In this document: positions 6,952 to 12,953 of the stretch, one piece after another
How the letters are laid out: each line of letters starts with the position of its first letter
Numbering within the stretch: the stretch's first letter is position 1
DNA from: Ruminococcaceae bacterium UBA5391
GTDB lineage: Bacteria > Bacillota > Clostridia > Oscillospirales > Acutalibacteraceae
Direction of reading: 5' to 3'
Assembly: GCA_002410755.1 (NCBI GenBank)
Contig: DHOL01000018.1
Location: forward strand, 3,127 to 16,079
DNA: 12,953 nt
Program-made: the position numbers and the translations under genes
Notes under the pieces: generated by a model
What the model saw: the letters and a program-made list of their open reading frames with translations, nothing else
Told to the model about the DNA's origin: nothing
Database searches by the model: none

Positions 6952-6981
6952 ATTGTATCTTGAAAGAAAAATTTATGGCAG
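6952..6981 (-). promoter_or_regulatory. Possible promoter of the hemerythrin gene
   Basis: TACAAT (complement of 6952-6957) matches the -10 consensus at five of six positions. The best -35, CTGCCA (complement of 6976-6981), is weak and 18 nt away. The rest of the 270-bp divergent spacer towards the LicD gene (about 6982-7170) is AT- and pyrimidine-rich, and I saw no other clear site in it. Confidence 0.35.
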
Positions 6982-7186
6982 TTTAAAAAGAATAATAGAT
7001 ATTATTATTTATTTATTCTTCTATTTTCTCTCTTCTATTTGTTTCCGTATGCCGGGTTCTTTCTGCTCAGAGCTTTCTCTTTTTCCATGGAAGCCCCTGT
7101 TATTTAGGAGGGCAAGGGTGTAAAATATCAGAGAAAAGAAGCCGGAATACAGGCTAACCATTCCAGCAATCAGGAAAGGATTTTTA

Positions 7187-8083
7187 ATGAGTGCTTTTTT
7201 CAGGGAATATCAGCCCCAGGACTTAAAACGGCTCCAGCAGACACTGACAGAAATGGGTGCCAACCTGCTTTCTTTCTGCCGGGAGCATGGCCTTACGGTG
7301 CTTGGTGCATACGGGACGGTATTGGGGGCCTATCGGCACCATGGGTTTATCCCATGGGACGACGACATGGATTTTTACATGCCGCGGAAAGACTACAACC
7401 GGCTTCTGGAACTGACCGGTAAGGGTGTTACGATACCCGGTTATGAAATCCAGTCCTTACAAAATAACCCGGACTACATGAAACCGTTTGCAACCATACA
7501 GAAACTCGGAACTCTTTTTATCAGTAAGGGGGCCGAGCACTCCCCGGGCCATGAGCGGATGCATATTTCAATCGATCTCTTTCCGCTCGATTACCTGCCG
7601 GAAAATAAAAGGCTTGCCAAAAAGTTTGCCCGCATGGCCCGTTTCTGGTGTATGATGATGTATCTGCACAGCGGGCTGCCGGTGAATTTTCCCTTTCAAA
7701 ATCCAGTCCTCCGGAAAATGGCCTCGGCTGTGTGCGGGCTTGCCCGTTTTGGGATGAAACTTTTCCATATCGACACGGTCGCGATTCAGAAAAGGATTGA
7801 CTTTTGGCGGAGCAAAAGCAGTTCCGTCTCATCTGGGAAGATGTGCTATCTGGGAGACGTAAATTCCCTTTTCGGCTGGATTCAGGATCCGGCGTCCAAC
7901 CCGCCGAACTTTCTTCCTTTTGGTTCTCTTTTGCTTCCCGTGATGTCGGACCCGGAAGATTACCTGCGGCGCGAATACGGGAAAGACTTTATGGAGCTCC
8001 CCCCTCCGGAAAAGCGCGCGAACCATGCAGCCGCCGTGCTGGATTTCGGGCAGGAAAAGCTTCCGTCTGTAAGCCGCAGATAA
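7187..8083 (+). CDS. LicD family protein (phosphocholine/nucleotidyltransferase-fold)
   Basis: The 298-residue product belongs to the LicD family, a nucleotidyltransferase-like fold. The best-known members transfer phosphocholine to cell-surface teichoic acid or lipopolysaccharide, and others move sugar-alcohol phosphates. The signature is GTVLGAYRHHGFIPWDDDMD (residues 43-62), with D58-D60 and D62 the presumed metal-binding acidic residues, followed by the MPRKDYNRL segment. There is no signal peptide, so it should act in the cytoplasm or at the inner membrane face. The ATG at 7187 has an AGGAAAGG box 7 nt upstream. No other surface-polysaccharide gene is in the window and no choline uptake or CTP:phosphocholine genes are seen, so the donor and acceptor are unknown. 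It ends convergently 22 nt from hydF. Confidence 0.9.
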   Translation: MSAFFREYQPQDLKRLQQTLTEMGANLLSFCREHGLTVLGAYGTVLGAYRHHGFIPWDDDMDFYMPRKDYNRLLELTGKGVTIPGYEIQSLQNNPDYMKPFATIQKLGTLFISKGAEHSPGHERMHISIDLFPLDYLPENKRLAKKFARMARFWCMMMYLHSGLPVNFPFQNPVLRKMASAVCGLARFGMKLFHIDTVAIQKRIDFWRSKSSSVSSGKMCYLGDVNSLFGWIQDPASNPPNFLPFGSLLLPVMSDPEDYLRREYGKDFMELPPPEKRANHAAAVLDFGQEKLPSVSRR

Positions 8084-8095
8084 GGAAGGATTTTT
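8060..8095. terminator. Bidirectional terminator between licD-like gene and hydF
   Basis: CTTCC-GTCTG (8060-8069) pairs with CAGAT-(AA)-GGAAG (8077-8088), giving ten pairs with one G-U and a two-base bulge. On the plus strand TTTTT follows at 8091-8095, and on the minus strand CTTTT follows. It overlaps the LicD stop codon and lies in the tight convergent junction, so it may serve both transcripts. Confidence 0.6.
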
Positions 8096-8105
8096 ACCGG
8101 TGGCC

Positions 8106-9344
8106 TCAGTGAAACGGCTTTTCCGCGTTTCCTTCCCACCGCCGGTATTCCTTTTCGATTTCCGGAAGCACAGCAAGACTGCGCTCCAGTATTCCATTCA
8201 TGTAGGCAATCGCGACGCCATAGTTCGTCATGGGGATACTTTGGTCTTTTGCGCATTTCATGCGGTACTTCAGTTCCCGCGGATTCAGCATACAGCCGCC
8301 GCAGTGTAAAACAAGGGCATATTCTGACAAGTCCTCCGGGAATCCCATACCGCTGGAAAACCTGAATTTCAGATTTTTTTCCGTAAATTCTTTCAGCCAG
8401 CGCGGCAATTTGACACTGCCAATATCGTCACACTGGCGGTGGTGGGTACAGCCTTCGCTGATAAGAACGGTATCCCCGTCCTTCAGGTGGCTGACCGCCG
8501 TTACGCCACGCACCGCATCCAGAAGGAGCCCTTTGTAGCGGGCCATCAGAATGGAAAAGGATGTCAGGGGGATGTCCGGCGGCGTTTCGGCTGAAACACG
8601 CGCAAAGGCCTGTGAATCGGTAATTACCATGGCAGGTTTCCGTCCAAGCGACTTCAATGCCGCGGTAAGCCCGTTTTCCCTGACAACAACCGAGATTGCG
8701 TCGGCTTCCAGAATATCGCGGATCATCTGCTGCTGCGGGAGAATCAGACGCCCTTTTGGCGCGGCGGAATCAATCGGCGTCACAAGGACCACAATATCCC
8801 GGGGTTGCAGCAAGTCTCCGACGAGGTGCAGCCGCAGGTCCTCGGGGGGTGTCAGGTGCGCAAGCTTTTCCTTCAGTTCCGGGATTCCGCTGCCCGTCTT
8901 TGCACTGACATAGGCTTCCTCTTTTGCAGGCGCCGGATGCCCCGGCACAAGGTCGCTTTTGTTCCACACAATCAGATAGCGGATTCCCTTTTCCCGAAAC
9001 AGTTTAAGCAGCTCCCGGTCACAGCCGCATAAACCGGCAGACGCATCTGCTACCAGCACGGCAAGATCTGCCCTGTTCAGCATCTGCCGTGCTTTCTGCA
9101 CACGCATTTGCCCCAGAGTCCCCGCATCGTCGTCAAAGCCGGGCGTGTCAATGATGACGACCGGGCCAAGGGGCAGCAGTTCCATGGATTTGCTGACCGG
9201 ATCGGTCGTTGTTCCCTTGGTGTCGGAAACGACGGCCATATCCTGTCCGGTGACCGCATTGACAAGGCTTGACTTTCCTGCATTGCGGCGGCCAAAAAAG
9301 CCGATATGGACCCGGTCGCCGGACGGTGTGTCATTTAGTCCCAT
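8106..9344 (-). CDS. hydF: [FeFe]-hydrogenase H-cluster maturation GTPase HydF
   Basis: HydF is the GTPase scaffold on which the diiron subcluster of [FeFe]-hydrogenase is assembled, with HydE and HydG, before transfer to the hydrogenase. The 412-residue product has the opening NDTPSGDRVHIGFFGRRN. Its P-loop is GRRNAGKSS (18-26), followed by the G2 threonines T45-T47, DTPG (66-69) and NKSD (128-131). The C-terminal cluster-binding domain carries C299-T-H301 and HCGGC (H347, C348, C351), matching the CxHx(n)HCxxC pattern of HydF. The start at 9344 has a GGAG box 10 nt upstream; a GTG at 9371 in the same frame would add nine unfamiliar residues. It begins 30 nt after the solute-binding lipoprotein gene with no visible terminator between, suggesting co-transcription. 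hydE and hydG are not in the window. Confidence 0.96.
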   Translation of the reverse strand: MGLNDTPSGDRVHIGFFGRRNAGKSSLVNAVTGQDMAVVSDTKGTTTDPVSKSMELLPLGPVVIIDTPGFDDDAGTLGQMRVQKARQMLNRADLAVLVADASAGLCGCDRELLKLFREKGIRYLIVWNKSDLVPGHPAPAKEEAYVSAKTGSGIPELKEKLAHLTPPEDLRLHLVGDLLQPRDIVVLVTPIDSAAPKGRLILPQQQMIRDILEADAISVVVRENGLTAALKSLGRKPAMVITDSQAFARVSAETPPDIPLTSFSILMARYKGLLLDAVRGVTAVSHLKDGDTVLISEGCTHHRQCDDIGSVKLPRWLKEFTEKNLKFRFSSGMGFPEDLSEYALVLHCGGCMLNPRELKYRMKCAKDQSIPMTNYGVAIAYMNGILERSLAVLPEIEKEYRRWEGNAEKPFH

Positions 9345-9374
9345 TTTAGGGTATCTCCTTTCCGGATGCACGGT

Positions 9375-10517
9375 TCAGAACGCGGAGGCCGCGGAGACCG
9401 GTGCAAAGATTTTTTCTGCCTGTTTGTCTGTCAAGGTAACGCCAAAGACCGTCTTGTAGTATTCTTTCGTCTTGGCCGTAATGTCGATATTCTTAAAAAG
9501 GTCCGGATAAACCGCCTTGGCAAGCCACAGCAGCGTAATGGGCGTGTCTACACCCGGAGTATAGCTGCGGTACATGCCGAGCGGCATTTTATATACTTCC
9601 TTTTTCTTCACTGCATCAATGGTACTCCAGTCAAAATTCCCGATTTTGTTGGAGTAGAGGTCGGCTGCCTGTGCCGAATTAAAATTGGTGATAAAAATTT
9701 TCTGGGGATTCCATTTGCAGACTTGCTCCATGCTGACGGCTGTAGAATTATCCATAGACAGTTCCTCGCCGACATTGACGGCGCCAACCGCGTCAGCCCA
9801 CCACTGCCCAAAGAACTGCTTGCCCGACGTCGTAATTTTTGCATTGCTGTACTGGAACAGGAAAAAAACTTTCGAGCGTTTTTCCTCTGCAAGTCTGGAA
9901 ACACGCTGCTGCACAAGGCCGTAAGTCTTGTTACTGTAGTCCGACACAATTTTGCTGCGGCTGTTGTCGGGAAAAATCTCGCTCAGGAGGGAAATCCACT
10001 GGTTCAGTGTCTCAATGCAGTTATAGTTCCATTTGTTTGCGGAAACGGCAACCGCTGCAAACCCGGCATTCCTCAGCTGCTTTCCGAGCGCAGTGCTCCC
10101 TGCGCTGTAAAACACGACATCCGGATGCAGCTTTAAAAGCTCCTCCGTATTGACATTCGCACCATTGATAAAATCGGTCTTGGCGCTGAGGATTGCCGGA
10201 TACAGTTCGGAAAGCAGGCTGTTTTTAGCGGCAGTCATGCTTGGCTGCGCCATGCCGACAATTTTTTTGGCCGAATCGAAAAAGACAGCCAGCACCGACG
10301 GCAGCGGATAAATATCACAGACCGCAATGCGTTCAATTTTTTTTGGCACTTTGACGGTATTGCCAGCATGGTCGGTCACGGTAATCGTAGAAGATGCAGC
10401 GGAAGATACGCCGCCTGAAGCGGCAGGCTTTGCCTTCTCCTGCGGGGTGCAGCCCGCTGAAGTTAAAATCATGGCAGATGCCATAAAAGCGGCAAGAAAA
10501 CGCTTGATGGTTTTCAT
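9375..10517 (-). CDS. ABC transporter substrate-binding lipoprotein, FecB/BtuF-like
   Basis: The 380-residue protein resembles periplasmic-type binding proteins of class III (helical-backbone fold), which deliver siderophores, heme or cobalamin-like metal chelates to ABC importers. A lipoprotein signal peptide (charged KTIKR, hydrophobic stretch, TSAGC) places the lipidated Cys at residue 23. A low-complexity Ala/Ser linker precedes ITVTDHAGNTVKVPKKIERI, the usual start of the binding domain. The ATG overlaps the stop of the upstream nitrogenase-like gene (ATGA), with an AAGGAAG box 7 nt before it. No permease or ATPase gene is present in the window, so the importer must be encoded elsewhere or beyond the right edge. 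The ligand is not identifiable. The neighbourhood suggests a metal chelate linked to the reductase encoded just upstream, which is inference. Confidence 0.9.
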   Translation of the reverse strand: MKTIKRFLAAFMASAMILTSAGCTPQEKAKPAASGGVSSAASSTITVTDHAGNTVKVPKKIERIAVCDIYPLPSVLAVFFDSAKKIVGMAQPSMTAAKNSLLSELYPAILSAKTDFINGANVNTEELLKLHPDVVFYSAGSTALGKQLRNAGFAAVAVSANKWNYNCIETLNQWISLLSEIFPDNSRSKIVSDYSNKTYGLVQQRVSRLAEEKRSKVFFLFQYSNAKITTSGKQFFGQWWADAVGAVNVGEELSMDNSTAVSMEQVCKWNPQKIFITNFNSAQAADLYSNKIGNFDWSTIDAVKKKEVYKMPLGMYRSYTPGVDTPITLLWLAKAVYPDLFKNIDITAKTKEYYKTVFGVTLTDKQAEKIFAPVSAASAF

Positions 10518-11662
10518 GTTTTGACTTCCTTTTCAAAAGAATTGAAATTGGAGACAAGGTTTGGAATGGATTCCCGGAAAATCCGCCCGGAAAAAGCTTC
10601 GTTCGGCAGCGGAAGGAAATCCGCGTCCGCAGGGCAGATCGGTCGGTAAAGCGGATCGGCAATCACCCACTTCATGCCCCGCAGGAAGGGAATCAGCTCC
10701 TCTTCGTCCGTTGCGGCAAGGCAGTTCTGTGAAAGCAGGGAGCTACTGGTTTCCACCGGGCAGAGGACACGGCAGCAGATTCCTTTTTCAAGCCGCAGGG
10801 CAGCGGCAAGTGACAGCGAAGTAACGCTTTCGCCAATGATGGCCGTATCGCATTCATTTTCGGAAGGACAGCACGCAATGATATTTTCCCCCGTGCCGGC
10901 AGCAGTGCGCAGTGCCCTGATAATTTTCGCTGAAAAAGCGTGACCAAACGGGGTACCGACAACGTAAGGGGTGCCAAAAATCTCCCGCAGGATTTTTGCT
11001 GCGGCAAGGCCACAGGCCGAAACCACAAGGTTAACCTGCGCTTTGCCCGCGCTTTGGATTTCTTCCAGGCTGCTCCCCATGGCCCAGACCGACCGCACGG
11101 CAAAGCCGGAATTCTCCAGCCAGGCTTTCATGGAACGGTTGCTGCCATTTACAGAGAAGTCAAGCGGTGTGACACCGAGGAGATTCACGCTGAGCGTCTG
11201 ATCCCTTTTCACACCGCGTGTGCACATCCTCTCCGCAAGGGCAGAAAAGGCCATGGAAGCGCCGGAAATGTAGGAGTGCATCCCATTCGTCGCAAAGCCG
11301 AACGAGGGGATGTCTGTTTCCTCTTCCACACGCTTTGCAAGCGCCTGGAAATCGACGCCGGTCATCATTGGTATTGGCGTGCCGGCGATGGCAACAAACC
11401 GCGGTGAAAATTCTTTTGCAGCTGATACAACATCTTTAATCAGCTTATCGTCGTTGCCGAGAATTGCATCCATTTCGGTGAGGCCGGAAAGGAAGACAAG
11501 GCTGTCGCTGTCATACCACCGCGGTTCGTCATGGGTACTGTAAGTCGAGTTGCAGCCGGACGCATCATGCATCACTGTCATCCCGCCAAGCTCAAACAGT
11601 GCTGAACAGACGCCGGAAGTATCGCCCGTATAAGTTGAAATGATTCTCGCAGTTTGTTTCAT
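10514..11662 (-). CDS. Nitrogenase component 1-like protein, shorter subunit (NifK/NifE-like oxidoreductase)
   Basis: The 382-residue product belongs to the nitrogenase component 1 superfamily (NifD/K, NifE/N, BchN/B, CfbD and relatives). Members hold iron-sulfur clusters and receive electrons from a NifH-like ATPase. Features include an early Gly/Cys region (C19), HDASGCNSTYSTHDEPRW with C37, and the SGLTEMDAILGND segment (59-71), which matches the family's S-x-L-x-E-x-D/x-I-x-G pattern. Where NifD/K have a third cluster cysteine this protein reads AIAGTPIPMMTGVD, so only two candidate ligands remain. It is short for the family (about 450-520 in true NifD/K). The ATG at 11662 overlaps the upstream stop (ATGA) and gives the natural start MKQTARIIS; in-frame GTG 11677 and ATG 11671 are alternatives. 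Probably a heteromeric partner of the upstream gene product. Confidence 0.83.
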   Translation of the reverse strand: MKQTARIISTYTGDTSGVCSALFELGGMTVMHDASGCNSTYSTHDEPRWYDSDSLVFLSGLTEMDAILGNDDKLIKDVVSAAKEFSPRFVAIAGTPIPMMTGVDFQALAKRVEEETDIPSFGFATNGMHSYISGASMAFSALAERMCTRGVKRDQTLSVNLLGVTPLDFSVNGSNRSMKAWLENSGFAVRSVWAMGSSLEEIQSAGKAQVNLVVSACGLAAAKILREIFGTPYVVGTPFGHAFSAKIIRALRTAAGTGENIIACCPSENECDTAIIGESVTSLSLAAALRLEKGICCRVLCPVETSSSLLSQNCLAATDEEELIPFLRGMKWVIADPLYRPICPADADFLPLPNEAFSGRIFRESIPNLVSNFNSFEKEVKT

Positions 11663-12953
11663 AGGCAGCATCCGCACCCCATTCCTTTAATCTGGATCAG
11701 GTGCCTTGCATTTTTAGGTTCCCGAAATGCTTCGGACATCACCTCCGCGAGACGGCAGATGCCGCTGAATCCATAAAGGCCGCCGCCTTCGACCAGATTG
11801 ACAAAATAGCCGGAGCCGGTAAAATAAGCAGCTTTCTGTCCGACGGCCAGCGTCTTTTCCGCCGGACTGCGCGGAAGAATCCGCATGGCCGGCTGGGAAA
11901 CCGGATAGAGAAGCAAATCCGGCGCAAGGCTTTGCAATGCGTCAAAATCGGCGTGCTCCGAACTGGAGAAGCTGTCGGCATAAACCCGCGTTACATGGAA
12001 ACCATGGCTGAGCAACAGCCTTGCAAGGCCAAGCGGACGCGGAAATGCAGTGCAGTCAACGGCAACCGGCGTATCCCCCAGTTCCTCCGCTGTCTTTCCG
12101 AGCGCCGCTTCACAGCGGGCGATACCCGGTGAAAAGTCGGGTGTCCGGATGCTGACGGTTTCACAGAGGTATTTCAGGTTTTCAGAAATCTCATCATAGT
12201 TAAAGCTGAACGGGATGCAGATATGCTTCTGCCCAAGCCTGCGCTCCAGCTCATCCCCGGCTGCTTTCGCCGCAGGATAATAGGAGATGCAGAAAGCGCT
12301 TTCCGCCATCTGCTGATACTCCTCATAAGTTTTGCAGCCGGTAATTTCCCGCACGGTAAAGCCATTTCCGGCAAGGAGCGCATAAAGTTCGCTCTTTTTG
12401 TCCGTTGCAAAGTCATTGCCAACAATGCTTACCGATTTCGGGTTGAGTTTTCTCGGTTTCAGGAGACTGTAAAGCTGTTTCCGCATCGTCTGGTCGGGAT
12501 TAAGCCCGCTTTTGCGCATAATCGGATTCATGTAGCAGTCAGCAAAGTCAATATCCGGAAATTTTTTCCGAAGGTGCCTGTAAACAAGCGGAAGGTCACA
12601 GCCGATAAAGTGGTGGATACAGCTCGTAAAGACAAGAACGGCAGGCGGCTTTTCCGGCAGCTTTCCGATAATGTCCGAGACACCGTCGAAAATCAGCTTT
12701 TCCATATCGCCGCTCAGCACGTCTTTCTCCCGCACCGCAACTGTGGAAAAGCGGTCAGAGACGCCCATCTCGGCGGCAGTCAGCACAACACCGCGCAGAC
12801 ATCCCTGTGCACAGACAAAAATCTGGTGCGCACCCGGAATCAGCATCCCGGTATGGACAATGTTCCAGGTTCCGCGTGCAGGCGCAGAGTATTCCAGTCC
12901 CGGCAGAAAAGGCGACGGGAAACGGGCATCCGCAATCCGCACCGGAATTCCGG
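11659..12953 (-). CDS. Nitrogenase component 1-like protein, longer subunit (5' end outside window)
   Basis: At least 427 residues are encoded, and the frame stays open to the window edge, so the true start is beyond it. Counting from the GTG at 12942, FVCAQGCLRG places C44 and C48 like the first P-cluster-type cysteines of NifD. FTSCIHHFIGCDL places C108 and C115 at the position of the NifD CPVGLIGDD loop. The ADCYMNPIMRKSG and SVSIVGNDF segments look like the second and third Rossmann-like domains. Near the C-terminus VEGGGLYGFSGI resembles the NifD GPYHGFDGF turn, but by eye the cofactor-binding His is replaced by a hydrophobic residue. The protein ends GMGCGCCL, a cysteine-rich tail not seen in NifD. 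It leads a chain of three overlapping genes. Reaction unknown; nitrogen reduction is unlikely. Confidence 0.85.
   Translation of the reverse strand, partial: GIPVRIADARFPSPFLPGLEYSAPARGTWNIVHTGMLIPGAHQIFVCAQGCLRGVVLTAAEMGVSDRFSTVAVREKDVLSGDMEKLIFDGVSDIIGKLPEKPPAVLVFTSCIHHFIGCDLPLVYRHLRKKFPDIDFADCYMNPIMRKSGLNPDQTMRKQLYSLLKPRKLNPKSVSIVGNDFATDKKSELYALLAGNGFTVREITGCKTYEEYQQMAESAFCISYYPAAKAAGDELERRLGQKHICIPFSFNYDEISENLKYLCETVSIRTPDFSPGIARCEAALGKTAEELGDTPVAVDCTAFPRPLGLARLLLSHGFHVTRVYADSFSSSEHADFDALQSLAPDLLLYPVSQPAMRILPRSPAEKTLAVGQKAAYFTGSGYFVNLVEGGGLYGFSGICRLAEVMSEAFREPKNARHLIQIKGMGCGCCL

Noticed and set aside
6990..7060. AT- and pyrimidine-rich tract between the hemerythrin and LicD genes as a possible origin or repeat array
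   Set aside because: No regular repeat unit, no DnaA-box-like sites and no flanking replication genes; it looks like an ordinary AT-rich spacer.
9345..9371. GTG start nine codons upstream for HydF
   Set aside because: The extra residues are not typical of HydF, and the GGAG box lies downstream of that GTG, before the ATG at 9344.
9366..10136. 256-codon plus-strand frame antisense to the binding lipoprotein
   Set aside because: Shadow frame opposite a protein with clear signal peptide and domain; composition is unlike a real protein.
10940..11407. 155-codon plus-strand frame antisense to the shorter nitrogenase-like gene
   Set aside because: Overlaps a well-supported gene, and no motif or start signal was seen.
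12942..12953. Perfect 12-bp palindrome CCGGAATTCCGG at the right window edge
   Set aside because: It falls within the coding frame of the longer nitrogenase-like gene, which stays open through it; probably chance.
10514..12953. True nitrogenase (nifDK) for N2 fixation
   Set aside because: Both subunits are short, cluster cysteines are reduced, the cofactor His appears absent, and no nif biosynthesis genes are visible.

Overview
The window looks like a chromosomal segment of a strictly anaerobic, low-to-moderate-GC Firmicute, most likely a clostridial member of the Ruminococcaceae/Oscillospiraceae type. This is inferred from a T-box-controlled threonyl-tRNA synthetase, strong AGGAG-type ribosome binding sites, consensus sigma-A promoters, the [FeFe]-hydrogenase maturase HydF and a bacteriohemerythrin. 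No phage genes, insertion sequences or CRISPR array were seen.

Left part (1-1776): a tRNA-Ala(GGC) on the minus strand with its own promoter and terminator. Two rightward genes follow: a small papain-like 'amidase domain' protein and a short-chain dehydrogenase (SDR) with a near-consensus promoter. The SDR converges on thrS over a shared hairpin terminator.

Centre (1777-6916), all minus strand: thrS encodes a threonyl-tRNA synthetase lacking the N-terminal TGS domain, preceded by a recognisable Thr T-box leader and promoter. Upstream lie a three-helix membrane protein of unknown function and a MATE efflux transporter, probably one operon with a strong hairpin in its leader. Then come tRNA-Pro(TGG), with a perfect TTGACA-N17-TATAAT promoter, and a bacteriohemerythrin with all seven iron ligands.

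Right part (7187-12953): a LicD-family transferase gene on the plus strand converges with a tightly packed minus-strand gene set. In transcription order this set is: a nitrogenase component-1-like protein whose 5' end is outside the window, a second and shorter nitrogenase component-1-like protein, a lipoprotein solute-binding protein of the siderophore/cobalamin-binding class, and hydF. The first three overlap by ATGA (4 nt) and hydF starts 30 nt after the third. This is the most interesting part. It is a divergent nitrogenase-superfamily reductase encoded with a metal-chelate-type uptake lipoprotein and an iron-sulfur maturase. The cysteine pattern is asymmetric, and by eye the FeMo-cofactor histidine is missing, so nitrogen fixation is unlikely. 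The substrate cannot be told from the sequence. The expected NifH-like ATPase and transporter permease/ATPase are not in the window and would have to lie beyond the right edge or elsewhere.

Start sites were chosen from visible ribosome binding sites and family lengths. Every functional call rests on motif recognition by eye, with no database search.
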